In this document: piece by piece, positions 1-10,720 of the stretch
How the letters are laid out: each line of letters opens with the position of its first letter
How positions within the stretch are numbered: the stretch's first letter is position 1
Assembly (NCBI RefSeq): GCF_036884655.1
Contig: NC_088345.1
Coordinates: 26,515,501-26,579,500 of the forward strand
Direction of reading: 5' to 3'
Origin: Musa acuminata AAA Group
Lineage: Eukaryota; Streptophyta; Magnoliopsida; Zingiberales; Musaceae
Length of the DNA stretch: 64,000 nucleotides
The notes under the pieces: generated by a model
What the model was told of the DNA's origin: nothing
The model's input: the letters and a program-made list of their open reading frames with translations, nothing else
Database searches by the model: none
Translations under genes and position numbers: made by a program

Positions 1-763
1 CTGTCAAAAGGAGAGAAACTGTAAAAGGGCAGTTGGCCTTCGCCTATTGAAGGAAGGCCTCTAGTTGACGTCGGCAACCTCATCGGTGGAGGAAGCCAAA
101 AGTGGAGTAGGTCAAGACTGACCGAACCACTCTAAATCTTTGGTTTGAGTTTATTTTTGAGCACTTTATCATTACTGCAAACCTCCTACATAGCTACTGC
201 CCTCTGCGCTTTTACGAACGATTCTCTAAGTTCAGATCTTTCCGAATCTGCATTGAGACGTAAATCGATGTTTTCGTACGATCTTTACATCACAGTTTAC
301 GCTGACGCTTTGATTCCATTCATAACTGCGAACTGCTTTCTGCACATCCACAAAAAGATTTTCAAAGTTCAGTTTCTGCATTTAGACGTAAAACTACGTT
401 TAGACGCAAAACTGTGTTTAGACGTAAAACCACGTTTAGACACAAAACTGCGTTCAGACGCAAAACTGCGTTCAGACGTAAAACTGCGTTCAGACGCAAA
501 ACTGCGTTCAGACGTAAAACTGCGTTGAGACGTAAAACTGCGTTTAGACGTAAAACTGCGTTTAGACGCAAACTGCGTTTAGACGTAAACTGCTCTTAGA
601 CGCAATCTGCGCTTAGATGCAAACTGCGCTTAAATACAAACTGTGAATCGGCTTTTGCATCATAATAGATTTTATTGAACGATCGCACCTTTCGGTTTTA
701 AATTGCTGTAAGATTTCCGCTGCACTAATTCACCCCCCCCTCGTAGTGCTCTCGATCCTAACA
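1..763 (+). mobile_element. 3' part of a young Sirevirus-type LTR (LTR-0), left end outside window
   Basis: The segment matches the downstream third of the LTRs of E2 and E3: the same leader stretch, the 18-bp minisatellite, a C-run at about 733-740, and the terminal ...GATCCTAACA. It ends at 763 and is followed by ATAAATACCCC rather than a primer-binding site, so it is the right edge of a 3' LTR or a solo LTR inserted into another LTR. The candidate 5-bp target duplication is ATAAA at 764-768; its partner lies outside the window. It has no coding function; short reading frames here are minisatellite artefacts. Confidence 0.85.
376..650 (+). repeat. 18-bp LTR minisatellite, copy in LTR-0
   Basis: Tandem units of about 18 bp (consensus ACGTCTAAACGCAGTTTT read on the minus strand), with 17-bp variants lacking one T. 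Units differ mainly at CG positions (CG to TG or CA). The array lies downstream of the position of the LTR TATA box, so it should be transcribed. Because 18 is a multiple of 3 it gives repetitive 6-residue reading frames on both strands; these are not genes. Confidence 0.9.
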
Positions 764-1273
764 ATAAATACCCCTCTTATCCATGGTTAAGATACATAAG
801 TACAATGAGTTTTAAAGTGAGAAAATGCTGTAGCAATCACTTGAGAAATCCTCTCCTCTAGTCTAAGTTTAGAATTCTATTTAGGAGGAGTGAGTACTTG
901 TAAATGTTGTCACCTAAACCTGTGAAAAGGAAAAGATGGGTGTAAGAAGGAGGTTGATCTTTGCCTATTAAAGGAAGATCGATAGTGGATGCCAATGGCC
1001 TCGATGAAAGAGGAATTGGCAGAGTGGATGTAGGTCACGATGACCAAACCATTATAAAATCTGGTTTGCATTTTGTCTTGAGCAATTTACTTCACTGCAA
1101 ACTACTTACTTGCTTTACTTCCATTACGCTTACGAATATGATTTGAAAGTTAACATCTCTCCGAAACGATTTTCGGTGAAATCAGTTTTATCATACGAAG
1201 AATTTTTTAAACCGATGTAATCTTTCCACTATACTAATTCACCCCCTCTCTTAGTGCCAACACGTTCCTAACA
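764..1273 (+). mobile_element. Remnant 5' LTR (3' half) of old element A
   Basis: Begins within what was a TATA-box context (the young LTRs read CCTATAAATACCCC; here ATAAATACCCC follows the junction) and runs to CGTTCCTAACA at 1273, next to a primer-binding site. It keeps the layout seen in E4, E5 and E7: spliced-looking leader, 'gtaggtcacgatgacc' motif, short C-run, and no minisatellite. It is the downstream half of an older Sirevirus-type LTR; the upstream half was displaced by the insertion ending at 763. Confidence 0.75.
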
Positions 1274-1275
1274 GT

Positions 1276-1287
1276 TGGTATCAGAGC
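1276..1287 (+). promoter_or_regulatory. Primer-binding site, initiator tRNA-Met type (element A)
   Basis: TGGTATCAGAGC two bases after the LTR end; complementary to the 3' end of plant initiator tRNA-Met, as in most Ty1/copia elements. Confidence 0.85.
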
Positions 1288-1323
1288 TTCATAATTTTTC
1301 ATTTGGTTTAACACCCAAGAGAA

Positions 1324-1605
1324 ATGACTCTTTTTTAGCTTTCAAGAGGGTCACTCTCTTATTCGTCCTACCTTGTTTAATGGGACGGACTACACATATT
1401 GAAAAACTCAAATGAAAGTTTTCTTATTTTCCTTGGATTTAAATTTATGGAATATTATTAAAAATGATTTTCGAAGATCTTTTCTTCCAATGAATTATTG
1501 AAATGATTTGGAGAAGAAGACTTTTTCTTTAAATACAAAGGCTATGAATGTTTTATTTTATGCCTTAGATAAAATTGAGTTTAATCAGATTTCTATTTGT
1601 GAAAC
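1324..1605 (+). pseudogene. Gag relic of element A, first part
   Basis: Starts with ATG 50 bases after the LTR end and is alignable to the E4/E5 gag start (FQEGHSLIRP...NGTDYTYWKT). It has an early in-frame TAG (about 1336), a TGA in place of the Trp codon of YWKT, and further stops. It is cut at 1605 by the G1 solo LTR and resumes at 5411. It is the UBN2-type copia Gag N-terminal domain. Not functional. Confidence 0.75.
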
Positions 1606-1699
1606 TATAATACCCCTCATTTCTAAAATTTATTAATAAAAATTTATTTGTAAATCGAAGGAGCTTATATATAGAAATTTCAAAGACTAAACTATTAAA

Positions 1700-2830
1700 T
1701 TATAAAAAAAAAGAAAAAAAAAAAAGGAAGGAGCAGCGGTTTTATCCCACCACCTCCCACGCTCCCTACGAAACAGGGAGAAGCTGTGGGGCATTGGGGA
1801 GAAAGAGGAAAAGTAGAGAAGAAGGGAAGAAGAAGAGAAGACGGGAGAAGGGAAAAGAAGAAGAAGAGGAGGGAGAAGGAAGGAAAGAAGAAGAGAAAAA
1901 AGAGAGGGAAGAGGGAGAGGAGAGAGAGGTAGCTGCAGCAGCTAGGGCTGCAGCACCTTTGTTTCCCGCAGCGGGAAATAGAGAGGATGTGTGTGGCGTC
2001 GGGGAGGAGAAGGGAAGAAGAAGAAAAAGAAGAGAAGAAGAAGAGGAGGGAGAAGAGAGGGATGAAGAAGAAAAGAGGAAGGTGGCTGCGGCAAGGGCTG
2101 CAGCGTGGAGGTGTGAGGCGTCGGGGAGGAGAAGGAAAGAAAAGGAGAAGAAGTGAAGGAGAAGAAGCGAGAGAAATGAAGAAAAGAAGAAGAAGAAGAA
2201 GAAGAAGAGAGGGAAGAGGGAGATGAGAGAGAGGTAGCTGCAACAACTAGGGCAGCAGCACCTCTGTTTCCTGCAGGAGGAAACAGAGGAGAGGAGGTGC
2301 TGTGCATCGGGGAGGAGAAGGGAAGAAGAAGAGAAGCAGGGAAGAAGAGGAGAAAAAGAGAAGGGAAAGGAGGAGCTGTAGCTACGGCTGCGGCAATGGC
2401 AGCTGCAGCAAGAAGAGAAGAAGGAGAGGAAGAAGAGCTGGAGAGTAAGAAGAGGCTGCGGTTGTGGTTTGGCTGCGGCCGTGGCTGCGGCTGCGACTGC
2501 AACAGTTGTAGCTGGGAAAGAAGAGAAGGAAAGGAAGAAGAAGAGGGAGAAAAGAGGGAAGAGGGGAAGGTGGCTACGGTTGCGGTTGTGGCAGAGGCAG
2601 CGGCATGGCTGTGGCAATGGCAATGGTAGCGGTACGATTGTGGTTGTGGCTGCGGCAGTGGCGGTGGCTGCGGCAGCTGTGTTTGGGAGAGAAAAAGAAG
2701 GAACGAGAGAAAGGAGAAAGGAAGTAGTGCAGTGGAAGGGACTGTGGTGATGGCTGTCGTTATGAAAAAAGAAAATAGGTGCAAAAAACGAAACAGGAAG
2801 AGGAGACAGAGGAAAAATAGAAGAAGGATT
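1700..2830 (+). repeat. Long purine-rich (GAA/GAG) and GCTGCG-rich tract in G1
   Basis: More than 1 kb of GA-rich plus-strand sequence with embedded 'ggctgcgg' runs. A longer unit recurs ('gcagcacctttgtttcc...ggaaacagaggag...tcggggaggagaaggg') at about 1940-2010 and 2250-2330. It creates long Arg/Lys/Glu-rich plus-strand frames and Ser/Leu/Pro-rich minus-strand frames that are compositional artefacts. Confidence 0.8.
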
Positions 2831-4372
2831 CAGGTGTACACCTTCTTCGGATCTTTGGATCAAAACCTTCGAAAGGCAAGTATCCTGATCTTTTCTCCTG
2901 TAAGTGTTCTAATCTTTCTTATTGCAAGTATTATGATCTTTCCTCGTGCAAGTGTTCTGATCTTTCCTATTATATATGTTTCAATCTTTCTAATGCAATT
3001 TCATCTCTGCTTTTGCCTTGAATATGAAAACTTTGAATTACTCTAGCCTTGCAATTGATAAATCTCTTGTTTAGACGTAATGATTTGAATCTGGAAAACT
3101 TGCAAGATTCTAACCCTTCCACCTTGTTTTAGCTAAATCCCTACACGGAGTTCCAATTTTAATAAAACTGGTTTAATCTAAATATAGACTCGTAAACCTT
3201 TCTTTGGATACTAATTTTGATAAATTTGGAGTCTAATTGTTCACCCAGATTTCTGGTTCATTTAACCTTATGCATTTTGTAAAACAGGGATCGTAACTTC
3301 TGACCTTTATATATCGAGCTGCCTATTAGTTTTTGTTGGAAACTCCGATTTATTCAAAACTGATTTCATTAAAAATTAGAATTGTAGATCTTTATTTTGT
3401 TATATGGATTGAAATATTTGGAGTCCAAACACCTGCTCAGTTATCTGTTGAATCCGACCTTATGAATTCTACCAAACATAGATTTTGTTCTCCGACCTTT
3501 GTTTACTAAATTATTTGTAACTCTCTGCTGGGAACTTCAATTCATATGAAGCTTATTTTATCTGAAAGTAGGTTGAAATATATTTTCAATGATATATTCC
3601 TGAGTAAATTGGAGCACAATTGATAGTTTGAATCATTTGTTCAATGTGCCTCTCGAATTCTGCTAGAAATCGAGCTTTGGTCGATTTCGCCAGTTCTTGT
3701 TCCATTCCCTTTAGAAATTGATTTTATTTAGCATTCTTTTTTTAAATAAGCTTTATATTACTACTTTGAATTCTTGTATGCTCTTGTCCTTAAATTATTT
3801 GCATTCTTGAAATATATTGTGTAAAGTTTATGTTGTATTGCATTATTTCGTATGGGCACATGTATGTTTCGTTGTTCCACATGTGTGTCTGATATATGCT
3901 AAAATCCTTGTATGCTCTTGTCTTTATTTCCTTTCAAGTTTGAATGCATTTGTGAAAGATTATGTTTGCATCATATTGACTCATAAAGGCATATGTACGT
4001 TTTGTTGTTCCGCATGTGCTTCCGTTATGTGCTAATTTTATTGTTCACACTGTCTTTTTGTACTCTGGTGTTTATGGGATACTATGAACCTTTATCAGAA
4101 ATGGTAAAGGGAGTTATGCATAGAGCTTGTGATGCTCTGCCCGCCCCCTTTGACTTCACCTAGATGTGGGTGGATGGAGCTCCCAAACGTGGGAGACTTA
4201 TGTCTCGTGGTCATTCAGAAATGGATGAATCACATTCTGTTTATGGTCCCACTACACCTTCTGTATGTTTAATATGATATCCAGAGCTTTGATTATGTTT
4301 TTCTATACATGCTTTGGATAAGAATGATATGAATGCAACGTCAAATACGACATTTGAGCTTTTGTTTCCTAT

Positions 4373-4715
4373 TTGTTCTTTGATATGCTCCGAAATTGTT
4401 CGAATATCGTTGATATGCTCTGAAATATTTCATATGCTATTAATATGTTCCGAAATGCTCCCTATGCCTCTAAAATATTCATACATCATTGATACACTTT
4501 GAAATATTTCATATACCATTGATATGTTTTGAAATATTTTATTTGTCATTGATATGGTCCGAAACATTTCATACGTCATTGATAAGCTTCGAAATGATTC
4601 ATCTGTTATTAATATGCTCCGAAATATTTCATCTATCATTGTTATGCTCTGAAATATTCCATATGCCATTGATATGCTCCGGAATATCTCATACGCTATT
4701 GATATGCTCCAATTA
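4373..4715 (+). repeat. 30-bp tandem repeat 'TTGATATGCTCCGAAAT...' in G1
   Basis: About ten imperfect units of roughly 30 bp, each with GATATG(C/T)TCCGAAAT and a variable 'TTCATATGCCA' half. The same array, longer, occurs at the matching position in G2 (12347-12830), so it is an ancestral part of this LTR family. Confidence 0.8.
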
Positions 4716-5410
4716 CTCTATGCTCCATTTATTATAAACTAAATATATTTTGAATGAAATGACATTTGTGATTCTGTATCTAATGAGATGGTACCCTTGA
4801 ATCTTTTGTATTCTACCCGGCATTGTGATACCTTATTTGTTTGAAAACTGTTCCTTTTGTTCTGAATATGTTTTATCACTTGCTGAGCTATTTTTAGCTC
4901 ACTCCGTTGTTATATAAATCTTTTAGGTTAGCTTGTCACTCTTTGTAATATTTGAATTGGGCTGAGGCAGTGGAGAGTTATTCAGAATTGTGGGTAAGTC
5001 TTGTTGGTTGCTATGTTATTATTTTATAAGCATATTTTTTATGTAATGAAATGTTATCGATGAACTAGAATGGATATATCGTGTAAAAGTGTTAGAAGAT
5101 CTCTCTTATTTGGAATTTTGGAATGTTAAGTTTAGTTTACGATGATATGAACTTATGGTAAATAATTGGAGTTCTGATTGTATAATTTATTTAGCTTATG
5201 GATTTATAAATATTGTTCATGTTTGTTAAGTTGGCTTGGGTTGCCATAAATGCGAATTATCGAGTGATGTGATATATGATTATAAACTATATAGGATTTA
5301 TGGATGTGAATTTGACTAAAAATTTCTTAGTGTCCTCAAATGTTAGTTTGGATCCTGGATTATTTATGATGGAAAATTTTAATATTATCGATATTTGAGG
5401 GGGCGTGACA

Positions 5411-5900
5411 GAAATCACTTTCGATATATGGCACACTCTTGAAATCACATACGAAGGCACTACTAGAGTTAAAGATTCTAAGGTCAATTTTTTAATGTAT
5501 GATTTTGAACTATTTCGAATGAAACCAAACGAATCCGTTGTTGATATATACACCCGTTTTACGGATGTCATCAATGGTTTAAAAGCTCTTGGTAAAGCCT
5601 TTTCAAATTTTAAACTTGTTAGTAAAGTTTTACGATCACTTTCTAAAAATTGGAATTCGAAAGTAACGACTATTCATGAATCAAAAAATTTAAATACTTT
5701 TTTGATCGAAGAACTTATCGGGTCTTTAATGACCTATGAAATGACCAATGCGACATAAAACGAAATTGAAAACAAACCTTCCATAGAACAGGAAGGATTT
5801 CAGACTTAGAATAATCGAAGACCACAAGAGTATAAGTTCAAGTGAAGGTGAAATTGAACTCCTCACTATGAAATTTATTTAGTTCATGAAACAAAAATTA
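5411..5900 (+). pseudogene. Gag relic of element A, second part
   Basis: Resumes exactly where 1605 stopped, apart from the target duplication. The reading frame contains TFDIWHTLEITYEGTTRVKD, the FELFRMKP motif, YTRFTDVINGLK, and EELIGSLMTYEM, all conserved in E1-E5 Gag. After about 5760 it is frameshifted (a degraded NRKD...ELLT region can still be followed) and it disappears at about 5900. No pol follows. Not functional. Confidence 0.8.
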
Positions 5901-6130
5901 CATCACATATGTCATTCATCACACACACACATACACACACACACACATAGGACTACTAGATAAATAATAATAGTTAATTAAATCTTTTAATTAACTAATA
6001 TTTTTTTGAAATTAGGGACATACAAGAAATTTTTTAAATTATGAGGGGTATTTTAGAAATTTAGAAAGAAAGGATAGAGGTTGGAATTTCAAAAATTTCG
6101 AGGGGCAAATCTATTATTTTTATAAAAAAA
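5901..6130. other. AT-rich unassigned segment with (CA)n microsatellite
   Basis: Contains a CA/CACATA microsatellite at about 5918-5947, then AT-rich sequence including 'tgaggggtatttta', which faintly recalls the start of the G-type LTRs in reverse. No coding signal. I cannot assign it; it may be the edge of a truncated LTR. Confidence 0.4.
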
Positions 6131-6584
6131 CTCTAATCCCCTCCTTCTTGCTGCATTGTGGCCGCACCAACCAGTCGGCGGTGCCCCTCTACGGGCGGGT
6201 GTGCCCTTACCTACAGGCGGCACCACCCTTGTGGGCAGTTCTGTGCACGTGTGCAGCACTTGCAGGCGACGCGATGGTTGCAAGAGCGACGGCCGTAGGC
6301 GCCTTTGCCCGTAGGCATCGTTGCCCCCGCGGCTGGCTGCTTGCAACACGCATGCTGTTGGTCGCAAGCGATTGACTGCTTCCCATTGACCACCTACACG
6401 CAGGTGGCTAGGCCTCGGCCAGGGCTGCAAGTAGCCATTGGCCATCCTACAAGGGCATCAACAGTTGCTGCCCTCTCTCGCATTACTGCCATCTCTCGCT
6501 TTTTGCATCAACAATTTTGACGTCAAAATTCTTTCTAAAATACAACACATGTAGTTCAAAACTAATCTTTCACATAAATAATCT
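6131..6584 (-). other. GC-rich leader or internal segment next to F2 LTR, no recognised gene
   Basis: About 400 bp of GC-rich sequence lying just downstream, on the minus strand, of the F2 primer-binding site, so by position it is the 5' internal region of the F2 element. A 118-residue minus-strand frame (6089-6445) resembles no Gag I recognise and is probably compositional. No zinc knuckle or pol motif is visible. Confidence 0.4.
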
Positions 6585-6597
6585 GACTCTGATACCA
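6585..6597 (-). promoter_or_regulatory. Primer-binding site of F2 element
   Basis: Minus strand TGGTATCAGAGTC, initiator tRNA-Met type, directly adjacent to the F2 LTR end. Confidence 0.8.
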
Positions 6598-6598
6598 C

Positions 6599-8216
6599 TA
6601 TAGGGAAATCTAGGGGTGACATCTCATGCACAGCGGAAGAACAGAAAATACAAACCCCAAATTTCTCAAAAAGGTTTTCGTCATCGTGCGAAGATTGGTG
6701 TGCAAAAACCCACGAAAGTTAAATCCATGTGTGAGATAGTTGTGTTACCAAGGCAGATTGTATATCCTTGAATCCCTATCGATCTGTAGAGAGGATGAAG
6801 GATGTAAAGCGCCTCCCTATCTAGCGGTGATCCACATAGCAAGGCTATGACGATTCTCCTCAAATCACTACCTAAATCTCCACACCTACTATTTTAGAAA
6901 AAGAAGGGGATAGGAGAATAGGAGGTGGCAACCAAGAAACCTATCTACCCTATGGGTATTTAGTTCCCTCCTATTTATAAAGACCCCCTATCAACTTAAC
7001 CCTAATAGATCCTACCATATTAGTTATTGGATCTCCATCCAACTATCCAAGCATCTTAGATTAGTGGATCTTCATCCAATAATCTATCATTGGCTCTTAT
7101 TAGATCTTATCTGTACGATCTAATAATTTAGGGGTTTATTGGATATCTAATAAGATAGGGACTCCGACGGATATCTCATATCCGAACCTCTACTCATTGC
7201 AATGCCTACCATATGTGTGTGACCCTCTAGGCCAAATATCGAGCTAGCCATGAGTCATAATTGCCAGAACTCCTTTTGGCTCTATGAATTTTTATCTTCA
7301 TAATAATTCACTCGACTCATTGATTACGGACACACTAGGCCACTATGCCGCAACCCCCAAACGATTTAGAGGAATCCAATCCTTTGGATGTATCTATCCT
7401 TAGTTACCATATACCTATAGTCCATCATCCTTCTAATATCCCAGAGATTGTATATTGGGCAAGGTGTTATCAGACCCATATGGTTTCTACTCGAGTCGCG
7501 CTCTAATCGGATTCGCTTGGAGAACTCTTTCTCTCTCAATCCGAATGACCCTGGTCAGGGATTTGTCTAAGCAAGAACAAATGAGATATTCCTCTCATGA
7601 CACTGTAGATGATCCTCTATCGACACTCAATAGCTCTCGTAAGGTTGATTGTCACTCTCGTTGACTAACTATGCTAGATCTAAAACTTCCAAACCTATAA
7701 GTCTAGTATTAAAGAGTGGAGTACTCATATAGGACGTCCATAGTGTCTCAAGTCTAAGGACCAAGTACACCACTAGGACAATGGAATCACTGTCTAATAA
7801 TGAGGTATCATTAACTATCCAGCATTCTGTGAGAGGATCAATCAAAGAACTTATTCTGCAATGAGCACTTGCACTGTAGCCCTAGTGACCCATACAAGCA
7901 ACTATGAGACCAACTGTCTTCATCATATGGATGGATATACAGTACACTAGTCTATCTAGTTATCTTGATATCCCTTTCTAGTTATCTATGACTAGGATTA
8001 TTTAGGGTCTATTTTTAAAGGTGAATTGGTCTAATTATCGTGATCTCATCACGATTTGATTCCCATTGCACAGATCCATGGACATCACAATATATTTATG
8101 CATATATGCAATAAGCAATATAAAGTGATAAAATGTCAAATAATATAATAAGCAAAAAGAATGCATATCATGTCATACGTACAATCACTCACATGATTGG
8201 CTTGTAGGACACATAT
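6599..8216 (-). mobile_element. F2-family LTR (5' LTR, minus orientation)
   Basis: About 1.6 kb. Its mirror copy is at 8471-9279 plus 13437-14195, and a truncated copy is at 59218-60549. On the minus strand it contains a TATA-like TTTATAAATAG region at about 6966-6980 and ends beside a primer site, which sets its orientation. It has no coding capacity. I cannot tell copia from gypsy because no pol is attached. Confidence 0.75.
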
Positions 8217-8470
8217 GACTTGTAGGTACCATTATCCAATTTGGCGGTACCACCGACTGATAGTCTAGGAGACTATGTCTGCATACTACCATTGCCTAGA
8301 CATCTTAGGAGGTTGAGCCTTAGGTGGTGTCACCTCCTAGGCCAGCTAAGGGTCACTGAATGGGCCTTGTACTTGGCCCAAAATAGCCTCAATTTAGGCC
8401 TAATGGGTACCTAAATGAGTTAGCATGGTTACATCCCAAAACCGACTCAATTAGACACTAAACTTTTGCT
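8217..8470 (-). mobile_element. Old Sirevirus-like LTR remnant, part 1
   Basis: Contains GGCGGTACCACCG, then 'gggccttgtacttggcccaaaatag...cctaatgggtacc', and a 'gttagcatg' stretch, matching the order in the minus-strand LTR at 55283-56043. It continues at 14196. The F2 plus-strand LTR was inserted between the two parts. Confidence 0.55.
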
Positions 8471-9279
8471 AGTCATATGTATCCTGCAAGCTAATCACGT
8501 GAGTGATGGCATGTGTAACTTGACACGCAGTCTTTTTGCTTATTATATTTTGGCATTTTATCACTTTATATTGGATTTGTGTAATACAAATCAGATCGTG
8601 ATGAGATCATGATAATGAGACCGATTCGCCTTTAAACACAGATCCTAAATAATCTCAGTCATAGGTTACTCGAGAGGGACATCAATATAACCGGATAGAC
8701 TGGTGTGTTGTGTATCCGTCCATATAATAGATGCAGCTAGTCTCATAGTTGCTCGTGTGGGGACACTAGGGATACAATACAGGTGCTCATTGGGGAATGA
8801 GTTCGCTAATTGATCCGCTTACGGAATGTTAGATGGTTGATGATGCCTTATTGTCAGACAACGATTCTGTGGTCCCAGTGGTGTATTTGGTCCTTAGACT
8901 TGAGACACAAAGGATGTCCTGTATGAGTGCTTCATTCTTTGATACCAAACTTATAGGTTTGGATGTCCTAAATCTAGCATAGTCGATCTTCGAGAGTGGT
9001 AGTTAACCTTACGAGGGCTATTGAGTGTTGATAGGGGATCATCTACTCTCGGTATCATGAGAGAAATGTCCTATGTGTTCTTGCTCAAACAAATCTTTGG
9101 CTAGGGTCATTTGGATTGAGAGAGAGAGTTCTCCGAGAGAATCCAATTAGAGCAAGACTCAAGTAGAAACCATATGGGTCTGACAATACCATGCTTGGTA
9201 TACGCTCTGTGGGATATTGATAGATGAAGGACTATAGGTACATAGTAACTAAGGACAGACAGATCCAATGGATTGGATT
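8471..9279 (+). mobile_element. F2-family LTR, plus orientation, part 1
   Basis: Reverse-complementary to 6599-8216 (for example AGTCATATGT.TCCT.CAAGC and the 'gactggtgtgttgtgtatcc' block, also seen at 59234). It is interrupted at 9279 by the G2 solo LTR and resumes at 13437. Exact start uncertain by about 10 bp. Confidence 0.7.
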
Positions 9280-9344
9280 TATAATATCCCTCATTTTTAA
9301 AAATATTAATAAATATTTATTTATAAATCGGAGGACCTATATGT

Positions 9345-10720
9345 AAATATAGAAAAGAAGAAGAAGAAGAGAGGGAAGAGGGAGAGGAAAGAGAGATAGT
9401 TGCAGTAGCTAGGTCTGCAGCACCTTTGTTTCGTATAGGAGGAAACAGAGGAGTTCATGTGTGGGGCGTCGGGGAGGAGAAGGGAAGAAGACGAGAAGAA
9501 GAGAAGCAGAGGAAGAGAAGCAGAAGAAGAAGAAGAAGAAGAAAAGAGGAGGTGGCTACGGCAAGGGCTGCAGCGAGGAGCTGTGGGGCGTTGGGGAGGA
9601 GAAAGGAAAAAGAGGAGAAGAAGAAAAGAAGAAGAAGAAGAGGGAAAAGAAGAGAGGAGGAAGAAGAGGGAGAATAGAAGAATAGAAGAAGAAGAAAAAG
9701 AGAGGGAAGTGGGAGAGGAGCGAGAGGTGGCAGCAGCTAGGGCTGCAGCACCTTTGTTTCCTGCAGGCGGAAACAGAGGAGATGAGGTGTGGGGCGTTGG
9801 GGACGAGAAGAAGAATAGGAAAAAGAAGAAGAGAAAAAGAAAAAAAAGAAGGATGGCTGCGGCATGGGCTGCAGTGAGAAGGTGTGGGGTGTCGGGTAGG
9901 AGAAGGGAAGAAGAGGAGAAGAAGAAGGAGAAGAAGGAGAAGAAGAAGAAGAAGAGGAAGAGAAGAAGTAGAAGCGGGTGAAGAGGCGACACCTCTGTTT
10001 CTTGCAAGAGGAAATAGAGGAGAGGAGGTGTTGTTCGTCGAGGAGAAGAAGGGGAGGAAGGAGAAGAAGAGAAGAAGAAGAAAGGAAGGAGAAGGAAGAG
10101 GAGAAGGGAAAGAAGTAGCTACGGCTGTGGCAGGGAAAGAGGAAGAGGAAGGAAGAAGGGAAGGAGAGGAAGAAGCGAAGGGGATGAAGGGGCTGCGACT
10201 GCGGCGATGGCAGCTGCAGTTAGAAGAGAAGAAGGAGAGGAAGATGAGCAGGGGAGGAAGAAGAGGCTACAGCCGTGGCTGAGGCTGCGACTACAGCAGT
10301 GCAGCTGGGAAAGAAGAGAAGGAAAGGAAGAAGAAGAGAAAGGAAAAGGGAAGAAGAGAGGAAGAGGTGAAGAGGTGGCAGTTACGGCAGTGGCAGCTGC
10401 AGCTGGAAAAGGAGAGGAAACAGAGCAGGGGAGGAAGAAGAGGCTGCGGGTGTGGTGGCTGCGGCCGTGGCTGCGGTCGTGGCTGCGACTGCGGCTGCGG
10501 CTGCGACGTTGGCTGCGGCAGCGGTGGTGGCTGCAGTAGCTGCTTTTGGGAAAGAGAAAGAAAGAAAAGGGAAAAAAAAAAAAGGGGGCTGTGGCCATGA
10601 TTGCGACTGCGGTGGTGGCGGCTGCATCTGCGGCAGCTGTGTTTGGGAAAAAAAAGTAGGAACGAGTGAAGGGAGGAAGGAAGTAGTGTAAGAGAAGGGG
10701 CTACTGTTGTGACAGCAGCT
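9345..10720 (+). repeat. Purine-rich and GCTGCG-rich tract in G2
   Basis: Same composition and same embedded longer unit as in G1, but longer (about 1.4 kb). The GCTGCGGCTGCG part (about 10180-10760) encodes only low-complexity Ala/Arg/Cys frames. Not a gene. Confidence 0.8.

Larger units (their letters stand above)
1606..5410 (+). mobile_element. Ty3/gypsy-like giant solo LTR, G1 (3.8 kb)
   Basis: Starts TATAATACCCCTC (TG decayed to TA) and ends GAGGGGGCGTGACA. It is flanked by GAAAC at 1601-1605 and GAAAT at 5411-5415, a near-perfect 5-bp duplication, and it splits the element A gag. There is no primer site, PPT, or second terminal repeat inside and no pol-like reading frame, so it reads as a solo LTR left by LTR-LTR recombination. 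TGTAATACCCC...GTGACA ends are common in plant gypsy LTRs, possibly chromovirus/Tekay; that assignment is inference. The orientation is given by the TG...CA ends. A homologue (G2) lies at 9280-13436. Confidence 0.75.

Noticed and set aside
376..650. Repeat protein (RLNAVL / FRRKTA six-residue units) in LTR minisatellites
   Set aside because: The 18-bp period keeps frames open in several frames on both strands; no start or conservation at protein level; also at 18023, 24341, 26790-27081, 34342-34615.
1695..2863. Long frames on both strands (up to 365 codons) in the purine tract
   Set aside because: Low-complexity Ser/Leu/Pro or Arg/Lys/Glu sequence caused by GA repeats; overlapping frames on both strands; inside a solo LTR.
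6089..6445. 118-codon minus-strand gene near the F2 LTR
   Set aside because: GC-rich, frames open on both strands, no domain, no relative elsewhere in the window.
9321..10691. Long frames in the G2 purine and GCTGCG tracts
   Set aside because: Same compositional artefact as in G1.
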